DNA of 64,000 nucleotides from contig JALHSP010000157.1 in assembly GCA_022865305.1 (NCBI GenBank), forward strand, positions 79,303-143,302, given 5' to 3'. Below are positions 49,136-62,100 of the stretch, piece after piece (the first letter of the stretch is position 1; every line of letters starts with the position of its first letter). The position numbers and the translations under genes are program-made. The notes below the pieces were generated by a model. That model saw only the letters and a program-made list of their open reading frames with translations, did not search any database and had not been told where the DNA came from. The DNA comes from Bacteroidales bacterium. GTDB lineage: Bacteria; Bacteroidota; Bacteroidia; Bacteroidales; VadinHA17.

Positions 49136-52100
49136 TTACTTCATCTTTAAAATTTTTACCCTTTGACATGTTTGTTTATCCGTTATTTCTAAAAGGTATA
49201 TACCATCGCTGAGGAAGTTAATGTCAAGAGTTACAGGATTCCCTGACATTTCATAGTTATTATCAATATAGATATGCTTTCCTGAAAAGTCCAGTATCCT
49301 TAACCGGACAGATTTACCACTAAACATTCCCTGAGGTATTATGACAGTGATGTAATCACCTGCCGGAACAGGATATACCTTTAATCCGACCGGGATCCCA
49401 TCCTCAATACCGGTTGCCAAATCCTTTACAGTGATCTTATCAGTTCCCACGGTAGCCAGTATCTCAATGTCTTTTCTTGTATCACTTATGACAATAGGGG
49501 TATTAGCCGCATCCATTGGCTTGCCCTGGCAGTCGGCAACAAAGTAATAAGAACCGTTCTCAAGCTTTTCAAAGCCAAAAGATCCGTCAGAGCCTGTTTT
49601 ACTGAAGGCTTTCAGTTTGCCGTCGGTAGTGCTCTTCAGGAAAACATAAACTCCCGCAACAGGATTACCTTTAATATTGTCAGGTTTTTCTGTTATTGTC
49701 AGTCCTTTTTTGGAACCATATACCATGGAACCGGTAATGGTTCCCAGTCCGATTCCTGTCAATGGTTTTTTGACTAAACGTATATCTTTACCTGTTACAT
49801 GCCCTGATGCCTGTACCCAGCTTGCTTCAAAGAGGGCAAGCTTGTCACCAAAATATGTTGGCAACAGATCAGAATAAGAAACAATATCGGGAACAGCCAG
49901 AACAGCGTAGTATACAACCGGAAGTCCGGGAAAGAGGTAGCTGTTTGATCCGTTAATCACCAGGGAGGTTGTTTCGTTAATATTGTTCTGGGGATAGAGT
50001 ATCAAATTCGCTTTGGTGACCTGGCTTAAGCCGGTTTCGTCCCATATCTGCCCGGCAATACTATTGTTCAACATAGCTTTGACTAAAACCGAATCCCTGC
50101 ATTTATCATTATCAGAGTCAGTCACAGCAAGCCTTACAAGATAATTACCGGCAGAATTGAATACATGGAGAGGATTCTGCAGTGTACTTGTACTCCCGTC
50201 ACTGAAGTCCCAGAGGTATGTTAAGGGCGCATCACCTCCGATAACCTGCGCGTTAAACTGGACTGACAATGGTATTTCGCCATTGGCGGGCTGAGCTGAT
50301 GCAATCACAACCGGAACACCCTCGGCAGTAACACCTATTTTGGTAGTTGCACTTACTGAATTGTTGGAAATATCGGTAACCTTAAGTGATACATTAAATA
50401 TCCCCGGACCTGTAAATTTGTGCACCGGTGAATCACTTTCACTGATTTTCATGTCATCAAAATCCCACTTAAAGATCCATGGCGGCTGACCACCTGTAAC
50501 ACTTGCATGAAATGTTACGTTCAGAGGCTCCGAGCCAGACGAAGGATCTGCACTTATGCTAACCTGCAACGGAAACGTGGAACCTGCCTGCCCTGTAAGT
50601 GTTGCTTTCTGAACCGGATTGAATGTATCATTTGATTCGATGACCAGGATTGCTGTTTTTTCTCCTTCGGATTGAGGTATAAAACTCACTGTAACTGTTG
50701 AGGTTGCACCGGCTGCAATTGTTTGATAGCCGGAATTCTGACGGAATTCACAATAATTGTTTCCTCCTATATAAATTTCTGCTACAGTTATACTGGTACT
50801 CCCTGTATTTTGAAGTTCAAGGAGTTTTTGGGATTGTTCTCCAACATGGACACTTCCGAAACTGATAAGAGTTGCTGAAAGTCCAAGCGTTTTCACAACA
50901 CTGGAACCAATAAGGTTTACCGTAAGTGTACTTGAATAAAATGAGTTTGATCTGATGTAAAGTGTTGCCTGGAGGTCAGCCAGTGTTGTCGGTGACATTG
51001 TTATCTGCATGTCACAGGAAGCCCCGGGAGCTATTGAAGTGCATGGACTACTCAACGAAAATTGGTTCGAATAAGTACCTGAAAGAGAAGCACTGGTAAT
51101 ATTCAACATTAATTCACCTGTATTTTTAATAGTGATTGTTTTGATTACACTTTGTCCTACAGGACAATATCCGAATTCAACTTTACTGATCTGGCAGTTG
51201 ATCTGAGGATAGGTTGCTTTACCTTTTATGGTTATTTTTTTGCTGGGAGTCACCGGATCATTTGAACTAATATTAAGATATGATTGCTGAGCGGGATTCT
51301 TTGTCGGTTTAAAGCTTAATTGAACATCACATGTCTGTCCGGGTTGGAGAATGGAGCAATTTTGTCCAACCAGCTTAAAATCAGCCGGTGTTGCATTAAC
51401 TGTAATATCTGAGATAATAAGATCAGTGACACCACTGTTTTCCAGCTTCACTGTTTTTGTAACAAGGGAATTAAGAGTCACTGCACCAAAATCGACTGGA
51501 TCCTGGTCACTTGTCAGTACAGGCGCCCAGTTTTTCGCGCTGACCGGGACATCCATAAATGATCCCGAGGTGGAATTATACCAGATCATCATGTGAGTAT
51601 TGGACCAAAATGCTTCTGTCTGTTTTAATGTAACATTCACGGATTCAGAAGAATTATTGTACAGAATGAATGATTTTTTATCAAAGCTGATCCTTTCATC
51701 GTTTGCAGTTATTAAATCAATACTGATGTTTTCTGACATAGGATTTATCAGGTTCAATGCAATGATTTTCGCTGATCCCGGCTCTACTGATCCGAAGTCC
51801 AGTGTTTCGGGATCGACCTTAAAGTACTTAAGGGGAGGGACCAGTACATAGCGCAGCGAATCAGAACCTCCGGTATATACAAAATGAGAATATTTATCAA
51901 TATCGCGGTCCATATCCATAGTCAGACCAAAAGATGACCTTCCGACATTTTCATCAACCTCCTCGGAAATCCAGGGTCCGGCAATATTTGTAGCATATCT
52001 GATATGCAAAGCTGAATACTGGCCATATGGTACGGGTTGAGACCAGCAATAGGATAAATTAGCAATGCTATCCTGATCAATTACAATCTTGCCGGGAGAA

Positions 52101-55100
52101 GCATACTTCTCATCTACCGTCTGGATGTTCCATTTGTTATTGGTTTTCCATGCGTACTTCTGATAGCCTCCGTCACTATAGCCTCCTCCCTGATAGAAGA
52201 TATGAGGATTCTGATGATCATCCGAGGCAATGGATATTTTCATTCCTTCCCCTAATCCGCTCCAGCCGGGCTCGACCACTTCATATTCATTCCAGTTGCC
52301 GTCTCCGGAACTGTTCTTTTTTTGATAAACAGGTCCGGTATCAGTTACATAATAGCTAGTCTGGAGCTTATCTTCTTTGTCAATGGCCATATCGACATCA
52401 TCATATCCATAAGAAAAAATCTCAGGTTGTGACCACTTTCCTCCAACAGTTCTCATCTCTTTAAAGTTTTCATGATATGCACCGCCCAGTGCATTCTGAA
52501 AAACCAGATGGAGCTCATTGCGGCTGTCGACTTTTAATGATAAACTGTGGAATCCGGAGTCTGACAATGCAATTATATTTTTACTCCATTGCCCGTCTCT
52601 TTTCAGAGTCCAGTGATAAAGCCTGCATTTTGCGTAGCTGCCATCACTGCTATAGATATCATCGAAGGCAACTATCTGAATATTGCCATCCTTGTCCAGC
52701 ACCATATTGTTCTCAACACAACTAACACAAGGGCCAAGAGATTTGTATTCCCATTTGCCCTTCCTGGCGCTGGTAGCATACATAAGATTATCATTTGCGA
52801 AATAAATAAGGTGCGATCTTCCATCCGGTTCAACCTCGATTGATGGACTATTTCCTGTATCAACAAATGAGGGAATAAACTCCTTAACTTTGGTTTTTGC
52901 TGTAACTTCATTATTTGAATTTTCAGGATCGAAGTCTTTCCCTTTGGTGACAGCCTTGAATTCAAGAATGGCAAGATCAAATGTTATCATCGCAATCTCA
53001 AGGCTGGCCGAAGCTCCGTTCCTTAGTGTATCTATTTTCCAGATGACATTTGTTCTGTAAGTCACTGTACCCTTATCTGCTATTGCAGTATCCAGGATGG
53101 CCACAACAGGGAGAGTACATTCGGTCCTGATTGAAGTGTTCATTCTTGGACCGTCATTCTTAACCGTAACAATATATTTAAGTGTATCACCCACTGCAAT
53201 GGGATCAGTAATCTCCTTTACAGAGATCTGAAGATCTGAAAAAGGCGGACGGTGCCATATATAAATGTCTGAATTCCCGTTTCTTTCGTCCTGCCATACG
53301 ATATTTCCCTGTGATGTTCTGGGCCGGATCTGATCCTTTGCAGAAGGGTAGTCGACGCATATCTCTTTCTTTTTACAATCAATTCCTGAGTACTCGTAAT
53401 ACTGGTATGCCCAGATATTAAAGTCAGCGCCCGGTCCGCCGAGCGGGTCCTGGAAAACTAATAGATTGTCTTCAAAATGAGGATAACTCTGAGGCGTTTT
53501 GAAAGGGTATACATCAAGCGGAACCAGATACTCCCATTCCTGTCCCAGAATTTTGTCCGGAAAATAGAAATAAATATTTTCACCATTCCGGTTATCCATA
53601 TAAGCAACAATTAGTTCCTCGCGCCATTTATTTGTTACAACCGGAAAAGTCTGGTCATGCTCTTCAGTGCAGACAGCTTCTTCCTTATGCTCATAAATGC
53701 CATACATAAAAATATCCCAGTTGCCGTTGCGGTCATCAGCATATACTATGTAATTTCCGGAAACATCTGGCCATCTTTGATTTGACTTACGGGTTGATAC
53801 TGGAATCTCCTTCCCGGTTTTAATATCATACATATAGATGTCATAATTTCCATTCCTGTAGTCTTCCCAGACAATAATATCTCCATCAATAGCAGGCGAA
53901 TTCTGAAAAAGTGGTGCAGTACATACAGGCACTTCTCCCAGAACAGGATCGTATAAAAAGATATCATTATTTAAGTTTCTGTCATCGGTCCACACGATTC
54001 TGTCACCGCTTACAGCCGGGTCGAACTGACGATGAGGATCATTTGTAATCCGTCTCAATGAATCTATTTCCAGATCATAGGAGTAAATATCCCCCGTATC
54101 AAGGTTGTCACTCCACCATACCACCATTTTACCGGATATATCAGGCCTTCTTTGGTTTCCGTCTGCTTTAATCAAAGGTTCAGCTACATAATCCGGCAAT
54201 GTGGAAAGATCGGCTTTCAAAGTATCACTCGGAGATCTGGATTCATCGATTGCGACTACTTTAAACATGTATGAAGTTCCTGCCTTCAGTCCGGTAACAA
54301 GATATTCGCGTAGATTAGAAAATGTACTGTCAATCTTTCCGTCAGACAAGATGATCTTGTACCGTATCACTGCATTGCAGTTATCCGTAGCTGCAGGCCA
54401 TTTGACGATCAGGGAAGTTTCAGTCTGAGCTGAATCTTTTAGTACAGCTCCCTCCGGCCATTCCGGTCGTTTAAGAGGTGCTGTCCATTGCGTTAATTCC
54501 GTGCCTGAAACATATTGGAAAGCAGCATCCCTGGCTTTTATCAGGAAATGGTGTTCTGTTCCAGCTGTAAGCCCTTTTATCTTATACTCAAGGATATCAC
54601 CACGGACACTGTCAATTGCATCATTATCCATGAATTTATCCATGAATATCTTATATAATTCAATCCCATAATCGTCACTGGCTTTTTTCCAGGTAAGAGT
54701 CATCCGGGTCTCTGTTATTCCTTTGGGAGTTATAACAGGATCGGGCCAGGTTGGAAAATTATCAGTCAGAGTTGAAAACGTTGAGTCAGGTCCGGTCGAA
54801 CTCCAGTTACCAGCCTCATCGCCTGCTTCAACTTTGAAATAATATGCTGAGTTGGGTTTCAATCCCGTGACAGTTACCATACTGTCTGCTTCAATCTCTT
54901 TATACAGTATATAGGGATCATCTTCTTTTTCTTTCTTATAGATATGGTATGCTGCGACTGAAGGATTGGGATCATCTTTGGCGCCGTTCCAGTGAAGCTG
55001 CATCGTAACACCTTGCACAAGCCCCGTATCAATGATGGCATCATCACTCCACTTTGGTTTTTCCTCATCGCGACATTTAATACCTGCCAGGTTATCTGCC

Positions 55101-56077
55101 ATCACAACAGAATCTGTCTTACTATAGACGATATAATGTTTGTCGTCATATGCAGCGATGTAATCAAACATTTCTGCATCCCATGGTCCCTCAGAAGTAG
55201 CATATTCCACATTGGTTTTATACAGGCTGGCCTTAAAACCTGCAGCGGTGCTGTAGACCCAGGCAAAATAATCCCCGCAAGGGCTGAAACGAAACAGAGC
55301 CTGTCCCTGGTTGTTGGAAGAAATCATTATTCTCTTTGAAGATGAAGCTGTGAGTTTTCTTGCTTCAACTGAGTATTGATAGGAAGATGTCAGGTATGCA
55401 AATACAAAAGTTGCATCTTTGGCATCAGGGCTGAATCCCCAGCCGGCACCGCTTGCACCTGAGGCATAACCAGCTACAAATGTTCCCGGGATTTCATAAA
55501 CTGCATCTCCTGTTTTACTGTTGAAAATATAGAGTATTAACTGAGTCTTATCAACACTTGTTTTATCAAGACCTGCAAAAAGAAGATATTTCCCGTGTGT
55601 GCTGAAACTGATTTTTGCTGAAGAGAGGTTCGTCGCGGAGAATAGATTATGCCCCGTCACAATTACAGCAGGTTCACCTTCTTTATAAGGATCAGGATTA
55701 AGGTTAACAAGCCGTATCCAGAACATATTCTGAAACTGGCCGAACATCACAAACCTGTCTTCATCAGGGCTGAAACCCCAGCCTGTTGTGGAGTTGGTCT
55801 CATTAAAGATTTCAACGCCATTATAATATATACCAATGGTTACACCCCCGGCTTCAAGGCTGCTGTATAATTTGTATTTGCCTTTGGATGAGGATCCCTC
55901 ATTGGAGGCACTTCCTTCCTCGACAGTGATATTTTTAACAGCCGGGGCAACATATTTGCCGGTTTTGTCGCATCCGCACTCAATGCCGGGGCGGTCTTCC
56001 TGCCCCAGGGAAAATATTTCAGACAGAAAAAAGAAGGCTGATAAAACCAGAAACCTGAAAGAAACAGAAGTTTTCAT
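49136..56077 (-). CDS. Giant secreted multidomain protein with T9SS sorting domain
   Basis: 2313 aa; signal peptide; fibronectin III-like, TolB-like propeller repeats ('GNWDIFMYGIYEHKE'), DUF11-like, choice-of-anchor-D-like repeats, PKD domains, C-terminal 'LKVYPVPAGDYITVIIP'. Confidence 0.9.
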   Translation of the reverse strand: MKTSVSFRFLVLSAFFFLSEIFSLGQEDRPGIECGCDKTGKYVAPAVKNITVEEGSASNEGSSSKGKYKLYSSLEAGGVTIGIYYNGVEIFNETNSTTGWGFSPDEDRFVMFGQFQNMFWIRLVNLNPDPYKEGEPAVIVTGHNLFSATNLSSAKISFSTHGKYLLFAGLDKTSVDKTQLILYIFNSKTGDAVYEIPGTFVAGYASGASGAGWGFSPDAKDATFVFAYLTSSYQYSVEARKLTASSSKRIMISSNNQGQALFRFSPCGDYFAWVYSTAAGFKASLYKTNVEYATSEGPWDAEMFDYIAAYDDKHYIVYSKTDSVVMADNLAGIKCRDEEKPKWSDDAIIDTGLVQGVTMQLHWNGAKDDPNPSVAAYHIYKKEKEDDPYILYKEIEADSMVTVTGLKPNSAYYFKVEAGDEAGNWSSTGPDSTFSTLTDNFPTWPDPVITPKGITETRMTLTWKKASDDYGIELYKIFMDKFMDNDAIDSVRGDILEYKIKGLTAGTEHHFLIKARDAAFQYVSGTELTQWTAPLKRPEWPEGAVLKDSAQTETSLIVKWPAATDNCNAVIRYKIILSDGKIDSTFSNLREYLVTGLKAGTSYMFKVVAIDESRSPSDTLKADLSTLPDYVAEPLIKADGNQRRPDISGKMVVWWSDNLDTGDIYSYDLEIDSLRRITNDPHRQFDPAVSGDRIVWTDDRNLNNDIFLYDPVLGEVPVCTAPLFQNSPAIDGDIIVWEDYRNGNYDIYMYDIKTGKEIPVSTRKSNQRWPDVSGNYIVYADDRNGNWDIFMYGIYEHKEEAVCTEEHDQTFPVVTNKWREELIVAYMDNRNGENIYFYFPDKILGQEWEYLVPLDVYPFKTPQSYPHFEDNLLVFQDPLGGPGADFNIWAYQYYEYSGIDCKKKEICVDYPSAKDQIRPRTSQGNIVWQDERNGNSDIYIWHRPPFSDLQISVKEITDPIAVGDTLKYIVTVKNDGPRMNTSIRTECTLPVVAILDTAIADKGTVTYRTNVIWKIDTLRNGASASLEIAMITFDLAILEFKAVTKGKDFDPENSNNEVTAKTKVKEFIPSFVDTGNSPSIEVEPDGRSHLIYFANDNLMYATSARKGKWEYKSLGPCVSCVENNMVLDKDGNIQIVAFDDIYSSDGSYAKCRLYHWTLKRDGQWSKNIIALSDSGFHSLSLKVDSRNELHLVFQNALGGAYHENFKEMRTVGGKWSQPEIFSYGYDDVDMAIDKEDKLQTSYYVTDTGPVYQKKNSSGDGNWNEYEVVEPGWSGLGEGMKISIASDDHQNPHIFYQGGGYSDGGYQKYAWKTNNKWNIQTVDEKYASPGKIVIDQDSIANLSYCWSQPVPYGQYSALHIRYATNIAGPWISEEVDENVGRSSFGLTMDMDRDIDKYSHFVYTGGSDSLRYVLVPPLKYFKVDPETLDFGSVEPGSAKIIALNLINPMSENISIDLITANDERISFDKKSFILYNNSSESVNVTLKQTEAFWSNTHMMIWYNSTSGSFMDVPVSAKNWAPVLTSDQDPVDFGAVTLNSLVTKTVKLENSGVTDLIISDITVNATPADFKLVGQNCSILQPGQTCDVQLSFKPTKNPAQQSYLNISSNDPVTPSKKITIKGKATYPQINCQISKVEFGYCPVGQSVIKTITIKNTGELMLNITSASLSGTYSNQFSLSSPCTSIAPGASCDMQITMSPTTLADLQATLYIRSNSFYSSTLTVNLIGSSVVKTLGLSATLISFGSVHVGEQSQKLLELQNTGSTSITVAEIYIGGNNYCEFRQNSGYQTIAAGATSTVTVSFIPQSEGEKTAILVIESNDTFNPVQKATLTGQAGSTFPLQVSISADPSSGSEPLNVTFHASVTGGQPPWIFKWDFDDMKISESDSPVHKFTGPGIFNVSLKVTDISNNSVSATTKIGVTAEGVPVVIASAQPANGEIPLSVQFNAQVIGGDAPLTYLWDFSDGSTSTLQNPLHVFNSAGNYLVRLAVTDSDNDKCRDSVLVKAMLNNSIAGQIWDETGLSQVTKANLILYPQNNINETTSLVINGSNSYLFPGLPVVYYAVLAVPDIVSYSDLLPTYFGDKLALFEASWVQASGHVTGKDIRLVKKPLTGIGLGTITGSMVYGSKKGLTITEKPDNIKGNPVAGVYVFLKSTTDGKLKAFSKTGSDGSFGFEKLENGSYYFVADCQGKPMDAANTPIVISDTRKDIEILATVGTDKITVKDLATGIEDGIPVGLKVYPVPAGDYITVIIPQGMFSGKSVRLRILDFSGKHIYIDNNYEMSGNPVTLDINFLSDGIYLLEITDKQTCQRVKILKMK

Positions 56078-56153
56078 ATTGTTTCATTTTATGTAATTAT
56101 TTAAAACACCCCGATACCAGCCACCCAGAACCCGGTAATCAGCACTATTCTGA

Positions 56154-59100
56154 TTACCTCATCTTCACAATCTTCACCTTACGGCTTATATTTTTATCGG
56201 CTGCCTCCAGAAGGTATATGCCACCTTTAAGGAGGTTAATATTCAGGATTATCGGATTTCCTTTAAGCTCAACATCCTCATCAATGAAAACATATCTGCC
56301 TGACAAGTCCAGAATCCTCAGCCTGATCTTTGTACCTGAGAATAATCCTTCAGGTATTTCAAGAGTCAGCTGATCACCTGCAGGCACCGGATAAACCTTC
56401 AGTTTATCCGGCGCTGCATCATTAATGCCGGTGGCAAGATCCTTAACAGTAATTTTATCAGTCCCGACAGTCGCCAGTATCTCAATGTCTTTTCTGACAT
56501 CACTTATGGCAAGCGGAGTATTAGCAGCGTCCATCGGTTTCCCCTTGTAATCTGCCAGGAAGTAATAAGATCCGTTCTCCAGACCTTCAAAGCTGAATGA
56601 TCCGTCAGTACCACTGATATCGTATGCTTTAAGCTTACTATCTGTGGAACCTTGCAGGTATACATAAACTTTCGATAAAGGATCTCCTTTGGCTGCACCG
56701 GTTTTTTCTGTTATAGTCAGTCCTTTTCCGGAGCCTGAAACTATATTTCCTGAGATAATCCCTGATCCGGAGGTAACGGGCGGTTTTTTAATTAATTTAA
56801 TATTCTTCCCGGTTATGTGTCCGGATACCTGAACCCACATAGCGTTATACATCATTATATTATCACCCAGGTATGTTGGCAGGTCTTCAGGATAAGCCAC
56901 AGGATCGGGGATTGCAAGTACTGTATGTTTTGCAGCCGGTAATCCGGGGAAAAGGTATGAATTTACGCCATCGAGCTTTAATAGTGTTGTATCGTTAATA
57001 TCACTCTCTGGATAAAGCACAGCATTTGATTTAAGAATGGGATTGATGCCTGTTTCGTCCCATATTTGCCCTGCCAGGCTGTTGTTCCATATTGCTTTAA
57101 TCAATATCGAATCCCTGCTTATGTCCCCATCGTTATCAGTAACAGTGATCCTTGCCGTATAGGTGCCTGGAGTCGGGTAGGAATGAACCGGGTTTTGAAG
57201 AGTGCTCGTACTGCCATCCCTGAATTCCCATAGAAAAGTAACCGGGGGATTTCCACCTGTCACTATTGCATCAAACTGAACTGTAAGTGGAATTTCGCCG
57301 GTCTCAGGATTTGCTTTGGCCAAAACTGCCGGAATTCCGGCTTCCGAAACAGCTACTTCGACGATTGATGTAACGGTCTGATTGTTAATATCTGTCAGCT
57401 TGAGTGATACCTGGAAGATACAGGGACCGGTGAAAGTATGAACAGGCGATGCCTCAGTGCTGCTCTTGAGATCATCAAACTCCCACAGGTATGAATAAGG
57501 AGGCTGACCACCGGTAATTCTTGAATAGAATACAACATTCAGCGGTTCCTGTCCTATAGCCGGCTCGGCGGTTATGCTAACCTGTAAAGGAAGTACATCA
57601 CCTGCCCTACCTTCAAGTGTAACCGTCTGCACCGGATTATACGAATCATTCGAGGTAACAGCCAGTGAGGCAGATTTATTACCTTCAAAAACCGGAATAA
57701 ACCTGACAGTATCAACACAAACAGCACCGGCAGCAATAGTACTGCAGCCATGCTCCTGGATGAATTCATACTGGTCATTTCCGCTGATTTTTATATTTGT
57801 AACATTAAGATCAACACTCCCTTTATTGCGGAGTTCAAGCAGCACTTCAGCCTGTTCTCCTACATGGATGCTTCCGAAATCAATATTGTTAACGGATAAT
57901 TCGAGGGTTTTAACAGAACTTGTTCCTGTGAGCGGTATGTTCTGCAGATTATTATACCGTGAATTTGAAGTAACTATCAATGTTGCCTGGAAATCCCCAA
58001 CCCTGTTCGGCGTCAACGTAACCTGCATCTTGCATGAATCTCCCGGTGCTATTACAGTACATGGATTACTCAGAGAAAACTGGGTGGCATCAGCCCCCGA
58101 AAGAGTTGCACCAGTAATATTCAGGTACTGGTGACCAACATTCTCAATGGATATGGATTTTGTTACACTTTGTCCCATGAGACAAAAACCTATATCACCA
58201 CCATGATAGGAGATCTGCGGGTAAGCTATTTCTCCATAGACAGTTATCTGTTTATATGGTGCGGATGGATCGTTGGAAGTAATTTTCAGGAAAGATGACT
58301 GATAGTTGGTTAATCCTGCCTGAAAAAGTATGTCAACATTGCATGACTCGCCAGGATGCAATGTTGTGCAATTATGTCCTGCCAGACTGAAATCAGTTGG
58401 TCTGGCCTGACCAAGAATAACGTACCCCTGTACCAGAATACTTGAGATGATGAGATCTGCATAACCTGTATTGCTTAGTTTGACGGTTTTTGTCAGTGAG
58501 GTTCCTGAGGGTATTGCACCAAAATAGATTGGCTCCACCTGGTCGATGGTGAGTTGTGGTTGCCGGTTTTTAGCAATTACAGGTATATCCATAAACAGGC
58601 CCGATGGTATGTTATACCATATTCTCAGGTAGGCATTAGTCCAGGGATCTGCCGTTTGTTTAAATGTCACCTTAACCGAATCAGAAGCAAACCTGTTCAG
58701 GATGAACGAGGTTTTATCAAAGCTGATCCTTCCGTCATTGATAATAAGTGAATCTATCCTGATATCTTTTGAAAGCGGATTTTTAAGCTTAAGTGTCAGG
58801 GTCTTTTCTGAACCTGTTTCTAATAAACCGAAGTCAAGGGTGTCAGGATCTATTTCGAAATACTCAATCTGAGGAAGCAAAGCATAGTTTACCGAACCGT
58901 AGGCTCCGGAATATGCAATGTGAGTATATTTATCCTGGTCCCTTCCCATATCTGTGTAAATAGCCCCTATATTTTCGTCCACGATCTGTTTGATCCAGGG
59001 ACCGGCAATATTGGTCGCATACCTGACATCTCCTGCGAAAACAGGATTATTTATATATGAGAAGTTCGCCTTCCCGTCAGGATCGATCACAACCTTGTTT

Positions 59101-62100
59101 CCGGCGCTCTGGAAGTATCCCTTATCTACCATGCTGATGTTCCATTTGCCGCCGGAATACCAGGCGTATTTGATATTTTCACGGCTGTCGTTGTTTATCT
59201 GCCCGATATAGGAGATGTGCGGATTCTGAAGATCATCAGTGAAGATGGATGTTACCATACCTTCAAGCTGTGCACCTCTCCATCCTGGTTCGACTCTCAC
59301 AGGCTCACTCCAGCCACCTGCCACAGTTTTCTTCTGGTAACCCAGGCCAATCCCCATACTATACCAGCTCACATGCATATTGTCGTTCTTATCAATATCC
59401 ATATCAATATGGTCATAGCCTCCTGAGAATAATACAGGCTGGTTCCAGACTCCTCCGGTTGTGCTCATCTCAATAAACGGTCCGCCTGATGCTGAACTTC
59501 GGGCCTCCTGATAGACAAGGTGAAGTTCGTTTTGACTATCGGCTTTCAATGACATGCTATGAAATCCGATATTGGATACTGCAATAATTTTCTTGCTCCA
59601 TTGTCCGCTACTTGTCAGCGTGCCATGGTAGAGCCGGCTATATGGAACTGCTTCATACCTACGGTCAGACATTACTACCTGAATATTACCGTTCACGTCA
59701 AGCAGCATATCATTCTCTCTCCCACCTATGAATGTCTCAAGTGTTTTGTATTCCCATTTACCTTTCCTGGTCCTTGTGGCATAAACAAGGCTGCTGTCAT
59801 TTCCAAAATATACAATATGAACTCTTCCATTCTTTTCAACATGCATTGAAGGAAAAGTGCCTTCACCCACAAACCCGGGAACGAAATTTTTAACTTTTGT
59901 TGTTTCCGAAATTTCATTATTTGAAGGATCGGGATCGAAGGCTGAACTCTTTACGGAAGCCTTAAAATCAAGAATTGCAAGATCAAAGGTTACAAGGGTA
60001 ATCTCCAGGTCAGCCTTAGCCCCGTTCCTGAGTGTGTCAATATTCCATGTTATTGTTTTGCCAACATTGATCACAGCTCCTGCATCTGCTGTTGCCCTTA
60101 TAAATTTAGCCATTACAGGCAGTGTGCATTCAGCTGTGATCAAGGTATTTATTCCGGGTCCGTCGTTAGTCACAGTAACAATATATCTCAATGTGTCACC
60201 AACAACAATTGGATCAGTAATTTCCCTGAGCGAGATCTGAAGATCAGTCCCCGCAGGACGCTTCCAGATATATATATCGGAATTCCCGTTCCGTTCATCC
60301 TCCCATACAATATTACCCTTTGATGTTCTTGGGCGGGTCTGGTCAGCTGATTCAATAGGATCAACACATATACCAATCTTCTTACCATTTGAATCTGTCC
60401 GGAACTTGTATGCATATATATTCCAGTCAGTACCTGCTCCGCCCAGTTTATCCTGGAAAACAAGTTGTTTGTCTTCCAGATGAGGATAATACTGACCTGT
60501 TGCAGGAGATTGATCAAGCGGTACGAGGAACTCATAATCTTGTCCCTGGACAAAATTTGGATAATAAACATAAATATTATCACCATCGCGGTTATCCATG
60601 TAAGCGATTGCCAGATCCCACAGATGTTTTCCCGTTACAACCGGATAAGTCTGGTCAGCTGAATTGGTGCACACTGCTGTTTCTTTATGCTCATAGATGC
60701 CGTACATGAAAATATCCCAGTTACCGTTACGGTCATCAGCGTAAACCACATAATTTCCTGAGACATCAGGCCAGTTCTGTTTTGCTCTGTGAGTTGATAC
60801 AGGAGATTCTGTTTTGGTTTTAATATTGTACATATAGATGTCAAAATCTCCGTTCCGGCCGTCGCGCCAGACAATTATATCTCCGTCAATTGCAGGGAGG
60901 TCCTGTGATGCAGGGTTTGTACAGACTGGCACCTCTCCAAGCTCAGGGTCGTACATATAAATATCCCAGTTGCCGTTTCTGGTATCTGTCCATACGATCC
61001 TTTCCCCGCTTACAACCGGACCGAACTGGGCATGTGGTTCATCAGTGATCTGTATTATTGTGTCTTTTTCAAGGTCGTAAGCATAAATATCTCCTTCATC
61101 TTTGCTGTCATCCCACCATACTACAAGATTATCGCTTATATCAGGATCTTTCTGGTCTCCATCGGCGACAACAAGAGGAAATACTGAATAACCCGGGAGT
61201 GTTGACAGGTCCGCAGTGAGCGGATCACTTTTAGCACCTGATTCGTCTATTGCTATTATTTCAAATGTATATGCTATACCTTCCTCAAGTTCTTTAACAA
61301 GATAATCGTTTTGGTAAGATTTAGTATATCCGATGGTGTCACTATTCATACAGATTTTGTAACCAACAACAGCTTTGCAGTTGTCGTCTGCTGCCGGCCA
61401 GTTAAGGGTTAGTGTGGTTTCTGTCTGGTCGGATGCATTCAGAGTGGCACCTACAGGCCATTTTGGTTTTTCAGCAGTGACCATTGTCTGCCTCAATTCT
61501 GTAGATGATTTCCATTGTCCGGCTGCATCGCCGGCTTTTACAATAAAAATGTATTCTTTACCAGCTTTTAAATTCTTTAGACGGTATTTTAGTGTATCAC
61601 TGCCGACGCTGTCAACAGCAACACCATCAACAAGTATTTTATAAAATTCAATGCCAAAATCATCGACTGCTGCACTCCAAATCAGGGTAATCTTAGTTTC
61701 CGTCTTTCCTTCAAAAGTAAGTTCATTATTCGGCCATGTTGGTTCATTATCTTGAAGAGTGGAAAATGTCCCTTCAGGATTATTCTCATCACTCCAGTTA
61801 CCTGTTGCATCACCGGCCGCGATTTTAAAATCATATGAAGTCTGTGGCTTAAGCCCATCGATTTTATAACTGTTTATTGACTCCAGTTCCTTCACCTCAA
61901 ATTCTGATTCAGACACCATCTTCCAATATAACCTGTAAGCAGTAACTTCACTTCCGGCTGGCTGATCACTGGCTCCGCTCCATTTCAGTTCAATTGTCGT
62001 TCCCTCTGCTTTTACCAGTTCCAGTTTCCCGTTTTCCCAAGTGGGTTGTATATTATCAGGGCATGGAGTATCAGCAGTATTATTTGTTATTTTAACAGTT

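Noticed and set aside
52150-61644. Many antisense ORFs within the giant genes
   Set aside because: All are shadows of two long, clearly coding minus-strand ORFs
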